DNA of 64,000 nt from Roseibium sp. Sym1 (GCF_027359675.1 NZ_CP114786.1:3136501-3200500); one strand, 5' to 3'. Shown: positions 36,223 through 45,503, counted from the stretch's first letter. Notes: a model not told the origin generated them from the letters alone. Numbers and translations: made by a program.

Positions 36223-37341
36223 TCAGACACTCTTCGCGAGCACATTCGAGACATGTTCCAGGTCCCGGGACGTCAGACGCGGATGTATCGGCAGAGCCAG
36301 AATGTCTTGAGCCAGCTTTTCGGAATTGGCGAGCGAACGCGCGCGTGAAGCTGTCTGAAACGCCGGTTGCAGGTGGAGTGGCTTGGGGTAATAGACGGCC
36401 GTTTGCACGCCATCCTCCGACATTGCCCGGCGGATCCGGTCCCGGTCCGGAACCGCAATGGCGTATTGGGAACGTGCCGGCAGCGTTTCCTCGCCCGGTT
36501 TGCGAAACGAGAGCGCACCGGAAAACCGTTCGTCCGTGAAAATTGCATCGTATGTCCGGCCAAGTGTTCTGCGTTTTGCGAGCGCAGCTTCCAGATATTT
36601 GTGGCGGACAAGCAACGCGGCGGCGGCAATCGTGCTCATGCGCCCGTTGACCCCTACGAGGGCGTGATCGTTCCGGGTGTCCTGACCATGGTTCCGGATC
36701 TTGCGAATCGTGTCCGCCAGATCGGAATCGTCCGTGACGACCGCCCCGCCGTCGCCCGCACCGCCCAGTACCTTTGTCGGGAAAAAACTGAGACAGTTGA
36801 TGTGGCCGAGGGTTCCGCTCGCCTTGCCGCGCCATTGCGCTCCGTAGCTCTGGGCGGCATCCTCGATAAGAGGAAGTCCGTGCTCCTGCGCGATGGCGGC
36901 AAGACGGTGGAAATCGGGAACCAGACCGAAAAGCGAAACGGCGACGATTGCCCTGGTTCTGACGGTAATCGATGACCTCACCGAATCCACGCTGACGAGA
37001 CCCGTCGGGTAGTCGACATCCACCAGAACCGGCCTTGCCCCGAGAAGCAAGGCGCATTCCGCCGGTGCCGCGAAGGTGAAAGACGGTATGATGACTTCAT
37101 CGCCCTTGCGGATGCCGAGTGCCATCATTGACATCAGCAGGGCCGCGGTGCCGGACGCGCAGGTCAGAACGTGGCGCGCACCAAGATCCCTGGAGATTTG
37201 TTCCTCGAGCTCTTCGATCTCCGGGCCCTGGACGAACCTGCCATGATCGAGCACGGCGGAAATGCGCGCCAGGGTTTCATCCTTGATCTCCGACCATTCC
37301 TCGGCAAGGCCGTAGAACGGGACAGTTCTGGAAGCGCTCAT
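36223..37341 (-). CDS. DegT/DnrJ/EryC1-type sugar aminotransferase
   Basis: A 372-residue PLP enzyme that transaminates a keto-sugar nucleotide. Motifs: ASGTAALLMSMMALGI (phosphate cup), EDAAQSYGA (D161), and FFPTKVLGGAGDGG with the PLP lysine at K190. With the neighbouring dehydrogenase and acyltransferase it forms a WbpB/E/D- or WlbA/C/B-like set that makes 3-amino uronic acid nucleotides. The ATG at 37341 overlaps the dehydrogenase stop by four bases (ATGA). Confidence 0.9.
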   Translation of the reverse strand: MSASRTVPFYGLAEEWSEIKDETLARISAVLDHGRFVQGPEIEELEEQISRDLGARHVLTCASGTAALLMSMMALGIRKGDEVIIPSFTFAAPAECALLLGARPVLVDVDYPTGLVSVDSVRSSITVRTRAIVAVSLFGLVPDFHRLAAIAQEHGLPLIEDAAQSYGAQWRGKASGTLGHINCLSFFPTKVLGGAGDGGAVVTDDSDLADTIRKIRNHGQDTRNDHALVGVNGRMSTIAAAALLVRHKYLEAALAKRRTLGRTYDAIFTDERFSGALSFRKPGEETLPARSQYAIAVPDRDRIRRAMSEDGVQTAVYYPKPLHLQPAFQTASRARSLANSEKLAQDILALPIHPRLTSRDLEHVSNVLAKSV

Positions 37342-38258
37342 GTCATCTGAACTGCGTGCGGGTGCTCCTGGCAAAGCTTGCGGACACGTTCGACCAGTGC
37401 GAGGACGTTGACCGCATGCGCGCCCGAAGCAATGGTCGAGGGAGTGCCCTTGCAGAAACGAACGAATTCGGCGGCCTGACGCTCAAGAGGGTCCGCGCCG
37501 ACCGCGGGTTCCTGACGCGTCAGGTCATAGTGCAGGTCGGCATGCCCCGGGCGTGAAATCCGGACGCTTCTTTGCCGGTCTCCCTTCACATGAGAGACGC
37601 GAAGTTCATAAGACCTCTTGTCGAAACCCAGAAAACAATCAACCTGGCGAAGCCCCGTGGCATCCGCCGCATGGTCATGCACTCTCAGTGTCCTCACCGG
37701 AGAGGTTTCAAGGCGCAGGATCCAGTCAAGGTCATGGACCATAAGGTCTTGCACGACATCCGCACCGGCGTGCGACGGTGCCGGGCAGGATGTCCGGACG
37801 ACTTCGACGCGCTGTGCCTCCCCGTCCAGCTGCTCCAGGGCCTGCTTCAGCCGCCGGTTGAACCGTTCGCTATGGCCGACGGCCAGCATTGCTCCGCTTT
37901 CTTCCGCCGCTGCCATCATCGACACCGCGTCCCGTTCGGTGAGCGCGATGGGTTTTTCAATGAGGCAGTGGATACCTTGTTCAAGAAACGGGACCGCGAT
38001 GCGGGCATGTGTTTCGGCAGGAGTGGCCACGACGACCGCATCCGCCAGCATCTGAATGTCCTCGACCCGGGCAAAGCACCTCAGGCCAAGCTCGGAGATC
38101 AGGGTCATTTTCGCCGGATCGGTATCCACTGCGCCGACCAGAACCACATTCGGAAGTGTTCCGAACGCGCGTGCGTGGCGCTGCCCCATATTTCCCATGC
38201 CCACTAGCGCGACCTTGAACTGCCCGGAAGGCGTCTCCTGGTCGGTAAGCTTATTCAT
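37338..38258 (-). CDS. Gfo/Idh/MocA-family sugar-nucleotide dehydrogenase
   Basis: A 306-residue NAD(P)-dependent oxidoreductase. The Rossmann motif GMGNMGQRH is at 20-28, the EKP motif in CLIEKPIAL, and a substrate domain follows. Next to a DegT aminotransferase and a hexapeptide acyltransferase it most likely oxidises a UDP-sugar at C3, like WbpB/WlbA. It follows the BKACE gene after a 113-base gap and is coupled to the aminotransferase. Confidence 0.83.
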   Translation of the reverse strand: MNKLTDQETPSGQFKVALVGMGNMGQRHARAFGTLPNVVLVGAVDTDPAKMTLISELGLRCFARVEDIQMLADAVVVATPAETHARIAVPFLEQGIHCLIEKPIALTERDAVSMMAAAEESGAMLAVGHSERFNRRLKQALEQLDGEAQRVEVVRTSCPAPSHAGADVVQDLMVHDLDWILRLETSPVRTLRVHDHAADATGLRQVDCFLGFDKRSYELRVSHVKGDRQRSVRISRPGHADLHYDLTRQEPAVGADPLERQAAEFVRFCKGTPSTIASGAHAVNVLALVERVRKLCQEHPHAVQMT

Positions 38259-38371
38259 TCTTCATTCCAGCACCGTCACATGCATGTCCGAAAACCCAGC
38301 CAGCGGCTCTGTGCAAAAGATCTTGCCGGCGTGCGTGATACATGAAGACCAATCCAATTCCCGTACCCTGG

Positions 38372-39202
38372 TCAGGCCAGTCCCAGAGCTTTACGTACCA
38401 CAGGAGCAGGCTCAAAAGAACGCTCGAGCAGCGTTGCCAGTTCCGTTATGCGTTTGACCATCCCGGCATTCGACGCCAGCTCGGTGCGCTGCCTGTCCAT
38501 CCACAGGTAGTCCTCCAGCCCCACACGCACACCGTTGCCATGCAGTATCCCGAGGGTGTTGGCGGCAAGCTGGCTGTCACCGATACCACCGCAGGCCCAG
38601 ACGGACTTTTCAGGCAGGGAAGCGGCAAGGGCGCCCAGGTGCAGCGGATCCAGTTGGCACGAAGACACATTTCCCAGCAGGAAGTTGAAATAGAAGGGAG
38701 GTTCAATCAGGCCTCTGTCGATCAGGTACTTGGCGTAATTCACCATTCCGAGGTCAAACACTTCCAGTTCCGGGCGGATGCCGGCTTCTGCCATGGTCTC
38801 GGCCAGTCTGCGGACCATGTCGGGTTCGTTGACACTGGCTTGCCGAGCGAAATTGAGGGAGGACAGGGTCAGGCTGGCCATGTCCGGTTTCAGGTCGCCG
38901 CGCAGAAGCAGAGGATCGCTTCGATCGGCAAAGTCCTGAAAGTGCCTGCCGCTCAGGGAGACACAGATGATGGCTTCGGGCTTGTTCTCGCGAATGCCCT
39001 CGATGATCCGGGCATAGATGTCGCGTCGAAAGGTGGGGACCCCCGACTCATCCCTTGCGTGAATGTGCAGGATGGACGCGCCGAGATCGACGCATTTGCA
39101 GCAGTCGGCAATGATCTGGTCCGGTGTAACCGGAAGGTTCGGGTTCATTGACCTGGTGGGGACCATCCCCGTCGGGGCGAGGTTCAGTATCAGCCCATCC
39201 AT
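38372..39202 (-). CDS. BKACE (DUF849) family beta-keto acid cleavage enzyme
   Basis: A 276-residue TIM-barrel enzyme of the 3-keto-5-aminohexanoate cleavage family. The zinc-binding HIH is at H46 and H48 (SILHIHARDESG), and the terminal-strand motif VRVGLEDYLWM carries the conserved Glu. The general reaction is beta-keto acid + acetyl-CoA giving acetoacetate + a new acyl-CoA. Here it sits between an acyltransferase gene (25 bases upstream) and a sugar dehydrogenase in the same direction, which is unusual. Its substrate is unknown; supply of an unusual acyl-CoA for sugar N-acylation is a hypothesis. Confidence 0.88.
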   Translation of the reverse strand: MDGLILNLAPTGMVPTRSMNPNLPVTPDQIIADCCKCVDLGASILHIHARDESGVPTFRRDIYARIIEGIRENKPEAIICVSLSGRHFQDFADRSDPLLLRGDLKPDMASLTLSSLNFARQASVNEPDMVRRLAETMAEAGIRPELEVFDLGMVNYAKYLIDRGLIEPPFYFNFLLGNVSSCQLDPLHLGALAASLPEKSVWACGGIGDSQLAANTLGILHGNGVRVGLEDYLWMDRQRTELASNAGMVKRITELATLLERSFEPAPVVRKALGLA

Positions 39203-39227
39203 TGTGAAGTCCTGCCGTGCGAGGGGA

Positions 39228-39722
39228 TTAGTTCTGGCTCTCGTCGAGACGCTTCACCGGTCTTGCCGGATTGCCCAGGACAAGCGTGTTAGGAGCAACG
39301 TCCCTGGTGACAACGCTGCCGGCTCCCACCAGCGCCCCGGCTCCGATGCGGACACCCGGGAGGATCGTGCTGCCTCCGCCGATACGGGCCCCTTTTTCTA
39401 TGTAGGGATAAACCATGTCTCCCCCCTTGAGCTTGTCGTTCAGCGTGACAACGCGGGGCCCGACAAAGACGTCATCCTCGATGACGACCCCCCTGGTGAT
39501 ATGGCACCCGGTCTGAATGGAGACGTTGTCCCCGATGACACATTTGCAGATGTTGCAATGGGACCCGATTGTCGTGCCGCTGCCCACCTGGGCATCCTGG
39601 TGTATCAGGGTCATGGATCCGACACGGCTGCCCGTGCCGATGCTCACGTTGTCCTGAACTTCCGTCAGACCGGCATTGTAGAACCGAACACCGGGGAAAC
39701 GCCTGCTCAACTCTTCGGACAT
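39228..39722 (-). CDS. Left-handed beta-helix (hexapeptide) sugar N-acyltransferase
   Basis: A 164-residue hexapeptide-repeat acyltransferase resembling WbpD/WlbB. Repeats run from about residue 20 (VSIGTGSRVGS) to the end (VTRDVAPNTLVLGNPARPVK); the central DDVFVGPRVVTLNDK fits the WbpD-type active site. It would acylate the amino group placed by the DegT enzyme. The start at 39722 has GGGGGGAG ten bases before it; the longer frame lacks similarity. It is first in a leftward operon with the BKACE gene. Confidence 0.83.
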   Translation of the reverse strand: MSEELSRRFPGVRFYNAGLTEVQDNVSIGTGSRVGSMTLIHQDAQVGSGTTIGSHCNICKCVIGDNVSIQTGCHITRGVVIEDDVFVGPRVVTLNDKLKGGDMVYPYIEKGARIGGGSTILPGVRIGAGALVGAGSVVTRDVAPNTLVLGNPARPVKRLDESQN

Positions 39723-39867
39723 TGCGATTTTACTCCCCCCAGGCCAACCGGAAATACAAAGTTTCAGACGAAAGGCAGGATTGGCCGTTCGATGGTCATG
39801 GTCTTTGCAATTGCGTGCGATGTGATCAAGATAAGACACTGTAAATCTGAGAAGAACGAATCTTTCA

Positions 39868-41433
39868 ATGGTAAAAATGAAACGGGTTTTCCAGCGGCGA
39901 CCATCCGGCGGGGAGAATGACGGTCTTTCTGTACTGATCACCAACATCACATTGTCCGGCCGTACCGGTACGGAGATCGTTGCGAGAGACCTGGCCCTCG
40001 GGCTGCGACGGCGTGGACACCGGCCGATCGTCTACACGCGAGATTCGAGCGGTCCTATCGCAGACGAGCTTCAACGGGCATCCGTTCCCGTCATCACCGA
40101 TATCGAGAAGCTTACTGCGCCGGTGGACATTATCCACGGACATCACACACCGACGGTGGCGGCGGCCGTGAGCAAGTATCCGGACGTGCCCGCGATCTTC
40201 GTTGCCCATGACTTCATTGCCTGGCACGACATGGCGCCCCGCTTCGGTTCGATCCGCAGGGTGTGCGCGGTCGACACAACTGTCGCCCAGCGCTTCAGCA
40301 CCTATGAAGGACGCGAGCCCTCGGAAATATCCCTTCTTTTAAATGCCGTGGACATGGAACGGTTCCAGCCCGGACCCGATCCGGCTCCCGTACCGCGCAA
40401 GGCATTGGCATTTGCAAAGAATACGGAACATCTTCCGGCGATCAGGCAGGCTTGCGAGCGCCGCAACATCGAACTTGACGTTGTCGGCGCCGCGGTTGGC
40501 AAGGTGATCTCCTCTCCGGAAACCGAGCTTGCCGGTTATGATCTGGTGTTCACGTCCGCCCTCAGTGCCCTCGAAGCCATGTCGGCTGGACGGGCGGTCA
40601 TCGTGTGTGACGGGCGCGGGCTCGCAGGGCTTGTCACACCTGAAAACATGCGGGAGTGGCGCCTCAGGAATTTCGGCCTGGGATGTTTTTCAAAGCGCCT
40701 CGATGCGGACAATGTCCTGGCCGAAATCGATCGGTATGATGCCGGCACGCTGGCGGAAATTACCGCGTTCGTCAGAACAGAGGCCGACCAGGAAACCTGG
40801 CTGGACACCATTGAAGATCTGTACCGGCAGATCCAGCGGGAGAACGGGGCTGAGCCGCGTTCCACCAGTTTTGCCGAGCTCTCGGGATATATCCAGACCT
40901 GGTCTCCCAGGGTAAGCCGGGAGTGGCCATGGCTGGTTGAGCGTGAAAGGCTGACGGCGGATCTGAAGACGGCACGACTCGGTGTCGAGGCTCCGGAATG
41001 CGGCGAGGAGATCGACTTTTCAAGCCTTGCCGGCGGGTCCACGGGCCGGCTGGTGGAAGGATTTTCCAGGCGCGAGAAATGGGGGGTGTGGAGCGAAGCC
41101 TCAACTGCGACGGTCCTTGCGCGCAGACCCGAATGCGAGAAGCCGCCGTCAACCATCCGCTTCAAACTCCGGCTCTTTCTGCCGCCACAAGAACCGGCCA
41201 TGTCGATCGGCGTTCTCGTGAACGGACACAAATGCGCGGACTGGACGTTTGGGGACGGCGACAAGGGCCAGCCCCGGACACTAACCTGTCCGTATCCATC
41301 CGCCGCGCAGGCGGAGCAGGTCTGGGTCACCTTTCAGATCGACGCCCCCCGGTCACCTTTCGAGTGCGGTGTCAGTGATGACCGGCGCAAACTCGGACTT
41401 GGCCTGATCAGCATGGCCTTTGAAGGCGCCTGA
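39868..41433 (+). CDS. Multidomain glycosyltransferase with C-terminal beta-sandwich
   Basis: A 521-residue protein. Residues 20-130 form a GT4-like N-terminal domain (LSGRTGTEIVARDLALGLRR, then IIHGHHTPT). Residues 140-330 are a divergent GT-B C-terminal half where SALSALEAMSAGRAVIVCDG replaces the usual donor motif. Residues 380-521 look like a beta-rich accessory domain (FKLRLFLPPQ, ISIGV-like strands). It is divergent from the amino-sugar operon across a 145-base AT-rich gap. The sugar specificity is unknown. Confidence 0.7.
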   Translation: MVKMKRVFQRRPSGGENDGLSVLITNITLSGRTGTEIVARDLALGLRRRGHRPIVYTRDSSGPIADELQRASVPVITDIEKLTAPVDIIHGHHTPTVAAAVSKYPDVPAIFVAHDFIAWHDMAPRFGSIRRVCAVDTTVAQRFSTYEGREPSEISLLLNAVDMERFQPGPDPAPVPRKALAFAKNTEHLPAIRQACERRNIELDVVGAAVGKVISSPETELAGYDLVFTSALSALEAMSAGRAVIVCDGRGLAGLVTPENMREWRLRNFGLGCFSKRLDADNVLAEIDRYDAGTLAEITAFVRTEADQETWLDTIEDLYRQIQRENGAEPRSTSFAELSGYIQTWSPRVSREWPWLVERERLTADLKTARLGVEAPECGEEIDFSSLAGGSTGRLVEGFSRREKWGVWSEASTATVLARRPECEKPPSTIRFKLRLFLPPQEPAMSIGVLVNGHKCADWTFGDGDKGQPRTLTCPYPSAAQAEQVWVTFQIDAPRSPFECGVSDDRRKLGLGLISMAFEGA

Positions 41434-41511
41434 ACCAGGTCGCGGCCAAACTGTCCGCAGGCTCGCTCGTGTCTTCCGTCGGAGGCAATCATCAGCACCT
41501 CGTGGTCGCGG

Positions 41512-42528
41512 TCAGGCCCCCTCCGTTTCCGACTCCGTCTTCAGCTTCGGCCAGGCGATCCTGGACAATTCATTGGCCTTTTGCCGGGCTTTCCGGTGCT
41601 TGGCGATCTGGGTATCGGCAATGACGCCGATCAGGATGACGCTTCCCATGACCGCGAAATTCAGCGATGAGGGGATCCCGAGCAGGTTCACCAGGTTCTG
41701 CAGCATCTGCAGCAGCACGACGCCGAGGACAACGCCGAAGATCGATCCTTCGCCGCCGCGCAGCGAGAACCCGCCGAGGACCGCGGCGGCGATGGCGTAG
41801 AGTTCGTAGAAGTTGCCGTGCGAGGCCGGATGGATGGAACGGGTGTACATGGCAAAGAAGATCGCCGCGAGACCCGTCAGAACGGCGCAGATCACGTAGG
41901 CCAGCACGATCACGCGCTGCGTGTTGATGCCTGTGTAGCGGGCCGCTTCCGCGTTCTTTCCCACCGCGTAGAGATGCCGACCGAAGACGGTCCGGTGCAG
42001 AACGAACCAGGCAATGACGGCAATGATCGAAAAGGCGATGATCGAATGCGGAACCCCGCCTGTCCGTCCGGACACCAGCCATTCCAGGACCGGAAACTCG
42101 TCGCCGAAGGAAAATCCGGCGGTTCCGTCCTTGGTGTAGAAACGGGCGATGCCGCGGTAGATCAGGAGCCCGCACAGGGTCACGATGAAAGGCTGCAGGC
42201 CGAGCTTCGTTATCAGCCAGCCGTGCAGCAGTCCGAAGACGGCGCCTAGCATCAGCACGATCATGGCGGCGAGAGGCCATGGCACGTTCTGCGTGACGAT
42301 CAGGTCGACGAAGATCACGCCGAGCAGGGCAATGACGGAGCCGACCGAAAGCTCGATGCCGGCCGTCACGATCACGAAGGCCTCGGCGAGCGAAAACAGG
42401 CCGAAGAGACCGATCAGGTTGGCGGTGTTCGCCAGGTTGATCGGGGACAGGAACCTCGGATTGATCATCGCCACCACGGCTCCGACAACCAGTACGAGGA
42501 CGGCCAGTCCGATATCCTTTTTCTGCAT
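41512..42528 (-). CDS. CUT2 sugar ABC transporter permease (system 1)
   Basis: A 338-residue inner-membrane permease of the RbsC/XylH family with about ten helices. Typical segments are GIELSVGSVIALLGV near 60-75 and AVLGGFSLRGGEGSIFGVVLG near 250-270. It follows the ATPase gene by 18 bases and is last in the binding protein-ATPase-permease order. The substrate cannot be read from sequence. Confidence 0.92.
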   Translation of the reverse strand: MQKKDIGLAVLVLVVGAVVAMINPRFLSPINLANTANLIGLFGLFSLAEAFVIVTAGIELSVGSVIALLGVIFVDLIVTQNVPWPLAAMIVLMLGAVFGLLHGWLITKLGLQPFIVTLCGLLIYRGIARFYTKDGTAGFSFGDEFPVLEWLVSGRTGGVPHSIIAFSIIAVIAWFVLHRTVFGRHLYAVGKNAEAARYTGINTQRVIVLAYVICAVLTGLAAIFFAMYTRSIHPASHGNFYELYAIAAAVLGGFSLRGGEGSIFGVVLGVVLLQMLQNLVNLLGIPSSLNFAVMGSVILIGVIADTQIAKHRKARQKANELSRIAWPKLKTESETEGA

Positions 42529-42546
42529 TCCTGTTCCCCAGCTTGC

Positions 42547-44049
42547 CTAGCCGACGGCCAGCCGGAGGATGCTTTCCTCCGTCAGTTCGTCGGATTTCAA
42601 AATCCCCGTGATCCTGCCGCCATGCATGACGGCTACCCGCCCGGAAACGCCGATGACCTCTTCCATGTCACTGGAGATCATCAGGATCGCGACCCCGGCA
42701 TCGGCGAGCTCCTGCATGAGGTGGTAGACCTCCGCCTTGGCGCCGACATCGATCCCCCGCGTCGGCTCGTCGAAAATGATGACCTTCGGGTTCATGGCCA
42801 GCCATTTGGCCAGAACAACCTTCTGCTGGTTGCCGCCCGACAGTTCGGCGGCGGCGCGCGACAGCGACGTCGTCTTGATCGTGAGGCTCGACCTGGAATG
42901 TTCGGCGAGTTCGCTTTCCCGTATCCGGTCCACGAAGCCGTGGCGGGACAGCCGGTCGAGACAGGGCAGGGAGATGTTCTCGGAAATCGTGAAGTCGAGC
43001 AGAAGCCCCTGTTCCTTGCGGTCTTCCGGAACAAGCGAAATGCCGGCGTCAATCGATGCCTTCACGCTATTGGGCGCCAGCACTTCTCCGTTCAGGTGGA
43101 TCGTGCCTCCGAGCGCCGGGTCGATTCCGAAAACCGTCAGTGCCAGGTCGGTCCGTCCGGCGCCGACCAGCCCCGCCAGTCCCAGGATCTCTCCGGCATG
43201 AAGCTCGAGATCGACTTCGACATCCGGAAAGGCGGCCGTTCTGACGCCGCGCAGCTCCAGGACGGGAGCGCCGACGCCGTGGTCGGTCTTTTCGTAGAAT
43301 TGCCGCAGGTCGCGTCCGATCATCAGGCGCACCATCTCGTCCCGGTGGATTTCCGACCTGATCAGTTCTCCCGCATTCTTTCCGTCACGCAGGCAGATGA
43401 CCCGGTCGGCGATGTCCTCGACTTCGGACAGGCGGTGGGAGATGAACAGGATCGCGACGCCGCGGTCGCGTAATTGGCCCATGACTTCCAGCAACCGTTC
43501 GGTTTCCGAAAGCGTGAGGCTCGAGGTCGGCTCGTCGAGGATGACGAGGCGGGCATTCATGGACAGTGCGCGGGCGATTTCCAGGAGTTGCTGGTCGGCC
43601 AGAGACAGGTCCGCGACCGGGTCGTCGGGGCCGAAGCGCGTGCCGAGCATCTTCAGGATCGGGGCAACCTTCTCGGACATCGCCTTCCGGTCCAGAAGAC
43701 GCAGCGGCCCTGTCGTGATCTCACGGCCGAGAAGCACGTTCGCGCTGACGTCGAGATTGGAGAACGGGTTCAGTTCCTGGTGGACAAAGGCGATGCCGAG
43801 ATCGGCCGCGCCGGCGGGCGTGAGGTCCTCCACCTCTTCTCCATCGATATGGATGGTTCCGCCATCGGGTGGCACCATGCCGCCCAGAACCTTCATGAGC
43901 GTGGACTTTCCCGCGCCGTTCTCGCCGATCAGGCCGACGATTTCGCCGCCTGAAATCTGCAGGTGAACGTCTTCAAGGGCGACCACACCAGGATAAACCT
44001 TGGTAACGCCCAGAAGCTCGAGGGAAATCCTTTGTTTTCCGGAATGCAC
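42547..44049 (-). CDS. CUT2 sugar ABC transporter ATPase, two-domain (system 1)
   Basis: A roughly 500-residue RbsA/XylG-type ATPase with two ABC domains. Walker A is GENGAGKST (42-50); the first domain has LSLADQQLLEIARAL and LVILDEPTSSL; the second has LSGGNQQKVVLAKWLA and IIFDEPTRGIDVGAK. A GTG start at 44049 is chosen because the domain begins there; the open frame continues upstream into a hairpin region. It lies 91 bases after the binding-protein gene. Confidence 0.9.
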   Translation of the reverse strand: MHSGKQRISLELLGVTKVYPGVVALEDVHLQISGGEIVGLIGENGAGKSTLMKVLGGMVPPDGGTIHIDGEEVEDLTPAGAADLGIAFVHQELNPFSNLDVSANVLLGREITTGPLRLLDRKAMSEKVAPILKMLGTRFGPDDPVADLSLADQQLLEIARALSMNARLVILDEPTSSLTLSETERLLEVMGQLRDRGVAILFISHRLSEVEDIADRVICLRDGKNAGELIRSEIHRDEMVRLMIGRDLRQFYEKTDHGVGAPVLELRGVRTAAFPDVEVDLELHAGEILGLAGLVGAGRTDLALTVFGIDPALGGTIHLNGEVLAPNSVKASIDAGISLVPEDRKEQGLLLDFTISENISLPCLDRLSRHGFVDRIRESELAEHSRSSLTIKTTSLSRAAAELSGGNQQKVVLAKWLAMNPKVIIFDEPTRGIDVGAKAEVYHLMQELADAGVAILMISSDMEEVIGVSGRVAVMHGGRITGILKSDELTEESILRLAVG

Positions 44050-44078
44050 GATCAAACTACGCCTCGACGAAATTATCC

Positions 44079-44113
44079 GGCTGCACGAGCCGCGCAATGC
44101 GGTCCGTGCAGCC
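44079..44113 (-). promoter_or_regulatory. Hairpin between binding-protein and ATPase genes (system 1)
   Basis: GGCTGCACG and CGTGCAGCC arms (9 bp perfect) with further CCGC/GCGG pairing inside, in the 91-base gap. No T run follows. Such hairpins often protect the binding-protein mRNA or cut read-through, giving more binding protein than ATPase; this is inferred. Confidence 0.55.
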
Positions 44114-44140
44114 GTCAGCCCCACCAGCCCCACGGGTGGT

Positions 44141-45088
44141 TCAGCCTCCGATGCGCTCCTTGAGTTCCTTTTCGAAAGGATCCACGTTCGACGCATCGAT
44201 GATTTTCGTGGGAACGATGATCAAGCCGTTCTCGGGTATGCCGGACTTGTCGCCTTCCAGGAAATCGGCCATCAGGTGCATGCCCTGGTATCCCCATTGA
44301 TAGGGATCCTGGACAACGGTTCCGGCGAAGCTGCCTTCGCGGATCGCGCCGAGGGTGATCGGGTCTTCGTCGAAGGCGATCACTGTGATCTCACCCAGCT
44401 TGCCGGCCGCCCGAAGCGCTTCGTAGATCTTGGGCGGGTTGTAGGAATAGAAGCCGACCATGCAGTCGATGTCCGGGTTCGCGGCGAGGACGTCGTCGAC
44501 ATTCGATCTCGCCTTGGCGAAATCGACATCGTCACCGCGGACATCGACCAGCTCGATACCCTTCGGACCCGCGACCTCCTTGAACCCGGCGATGCGTTCC
44601 TTGGCATTGTCCGCCCCGAGGAAACCGACAAAGCCCATGCATTTCGCGCCGTTCGGCAGAGCCTTGACGGCAATCTCACCGGCCTGGTTTCCGGCAAGGG
44701 TGTTCGAGGATCCGAGATAGGCAATGCGGTTGCTTTCCGGCGCATCGCTGTCGGTGGTGAACAACGGCACCTGGCTCGCGATGCGGTTGAATGCGTCAAT
44801 CGATGTCTTCGGATCCACGGACGAGATCATGATGGCGTCCGTACCGGCCGCGACGAGGTCGTCCATCAGCGCATTTTGAAGCGCTGCGGTGCCTTGGGCC
44901 GGATACCGGAACTGCAGGTCATAGTCCGGCAGCTCGGCCTGAGCCGCATTGACGCCTGCTTCCGCAAGTTTCCAGAAATCCGAGGCCGCGTTCACGACAA
45001 AGGCCAGCTCGGGCTTGTCCTGGGCGAAGGCAGCGGAAGAGGTGAGCGCGGCAACAGCGGCCACGCAAAGGGTTTTCCGTATGTTCAA
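44141..45088 (-). CDS. CUT2 periplasmic sugar-binding protein (system 1)
   Basis: A 315-residue periplasmic binding protein of the ribose/D-xylose group. A signal peptide spans about 1-22 (NIRKTLCVAAVAALTSSAAFA), followed by two alternating alpha/beta lobes. The best start is a TTG at 45088 with GGAGG five bases before it; there is no ATG near the signal sequence. It is first in the system 1 operon, with an AT-rich palindrome 62 bases upstream. Confidence 0.9.
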   Translation of the reverse strand: MNIRKTLCVAAVAALTSSAAFAQDKPELAFVVNAASDFWKLAEAGVNAAQAELPDYDLQFRYPAQGTAALQNALMDDLVAAGTDAIMISSVDPKTSIDAFNRIASQVPLFTTDSDAPESNRIAYLGSSNTLAGNQAGEIAVKALPNGAKCMGFVGFLGADNAKERIAGFKEVAGPKGIELVDVRGDDVDFAKARSNVDDVLAANPDIDCMVGFYSYNPPKIYEALRAAGKLGEITVIAFDEDPITLGAIREGSFAGTVVQDPYQWGYQGMHLMADFLEGDKSGIPENGLIIVPTKIIDASNVDPFEKELKERIGG

Positions 45089-45149
45089 TTTTTCCTCCCT
45101 GTCTTTGGGTGGCGTGCAGCCACCCTCCAAACAAGTATATAAGTAATAT

Positions 45150-45161
45150 TATTAGCTAATA
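45150..45161. promoter_or_regulatory. AT-rich palindrome, candidate operator for system 1
   Basis: TATTAGCTAATA is a perfect 12-base palindrome inside a longer AT-rich stretch, 62 bases upstream of the binding-protein start. A near-identical sequence (TATTAACTAATA, 47544-47555) sits in the system 2 divergent promoter. A shared repressor is plausible; the LacI protein at 49575 is one candidate. Confidence 0.6.
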
Positions 45162-45447
45162 TTATCAAGTTTTTTATTCAGCTGGCGAATGGTGGGGCCG
45201 GGAAGAGTGCCCCTGCGTCCGATCGCAAGCCGGGTAGGGAAGGCCGGTAGCCGCCGGATGGCCGTCTTTTGCAGCTGGTCCGGAGTGCCTGGACGGTGGT
45301 CTCCGCCTGCCTGTCGGCACCTTGCCGGGGCGGTGGTCCGTGGTGTGGACCGTGGCCGGCCCGCGGCCGGCCCATGGCCTTCGTGGTTTCAGAGGCAGGA
45401 CCGGATCCTGCGGATGTGAGACATCCGCCGCGCATGGCCGCGGGCCG

Positions 45448-45483
45448 AAAAAAGACCGCCGGACCAATGCGGGAATCCGGCGG
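45448..45483 (-). terminator. Rho-independent terminator of the system 2 leftward operon
   Basis: On the minus strand the arms CCGCCGGA and TCCGGCGG enclose a 12-base loop and are followed by TC and then six T. It lies about 20 bases after the stop of the binding-protein gene at 45504. Confidence 0.85.
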
Positions 45484-45503
45484 TTAGTGGAGAGGTCGGT
45501 TGA

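Larger units (their letters stand above)
45089..45503. other. Intergenic region between systems 1 and 2
   Basis: A 415-base gap. It holds the system 1 promoter region with palindrome (45150-45161) and, at the other end, the system 2 terminator (45448-45483). The GC-rich middle (about 45180-45440) has open frames on both strands but none with a start, ribosome binding site or recognisable domain. It may be a gene remnant or simply non-coding. Confidence 0.6.

Noticed and set aside
45174..45467. Possible small protein genes on both strands in the system 1/system 2 gap
   Set aside because: Several overlapping frames are open because of GC content; none has a ribosome binding site or recognisable domain, and one end overlaps a terminator.
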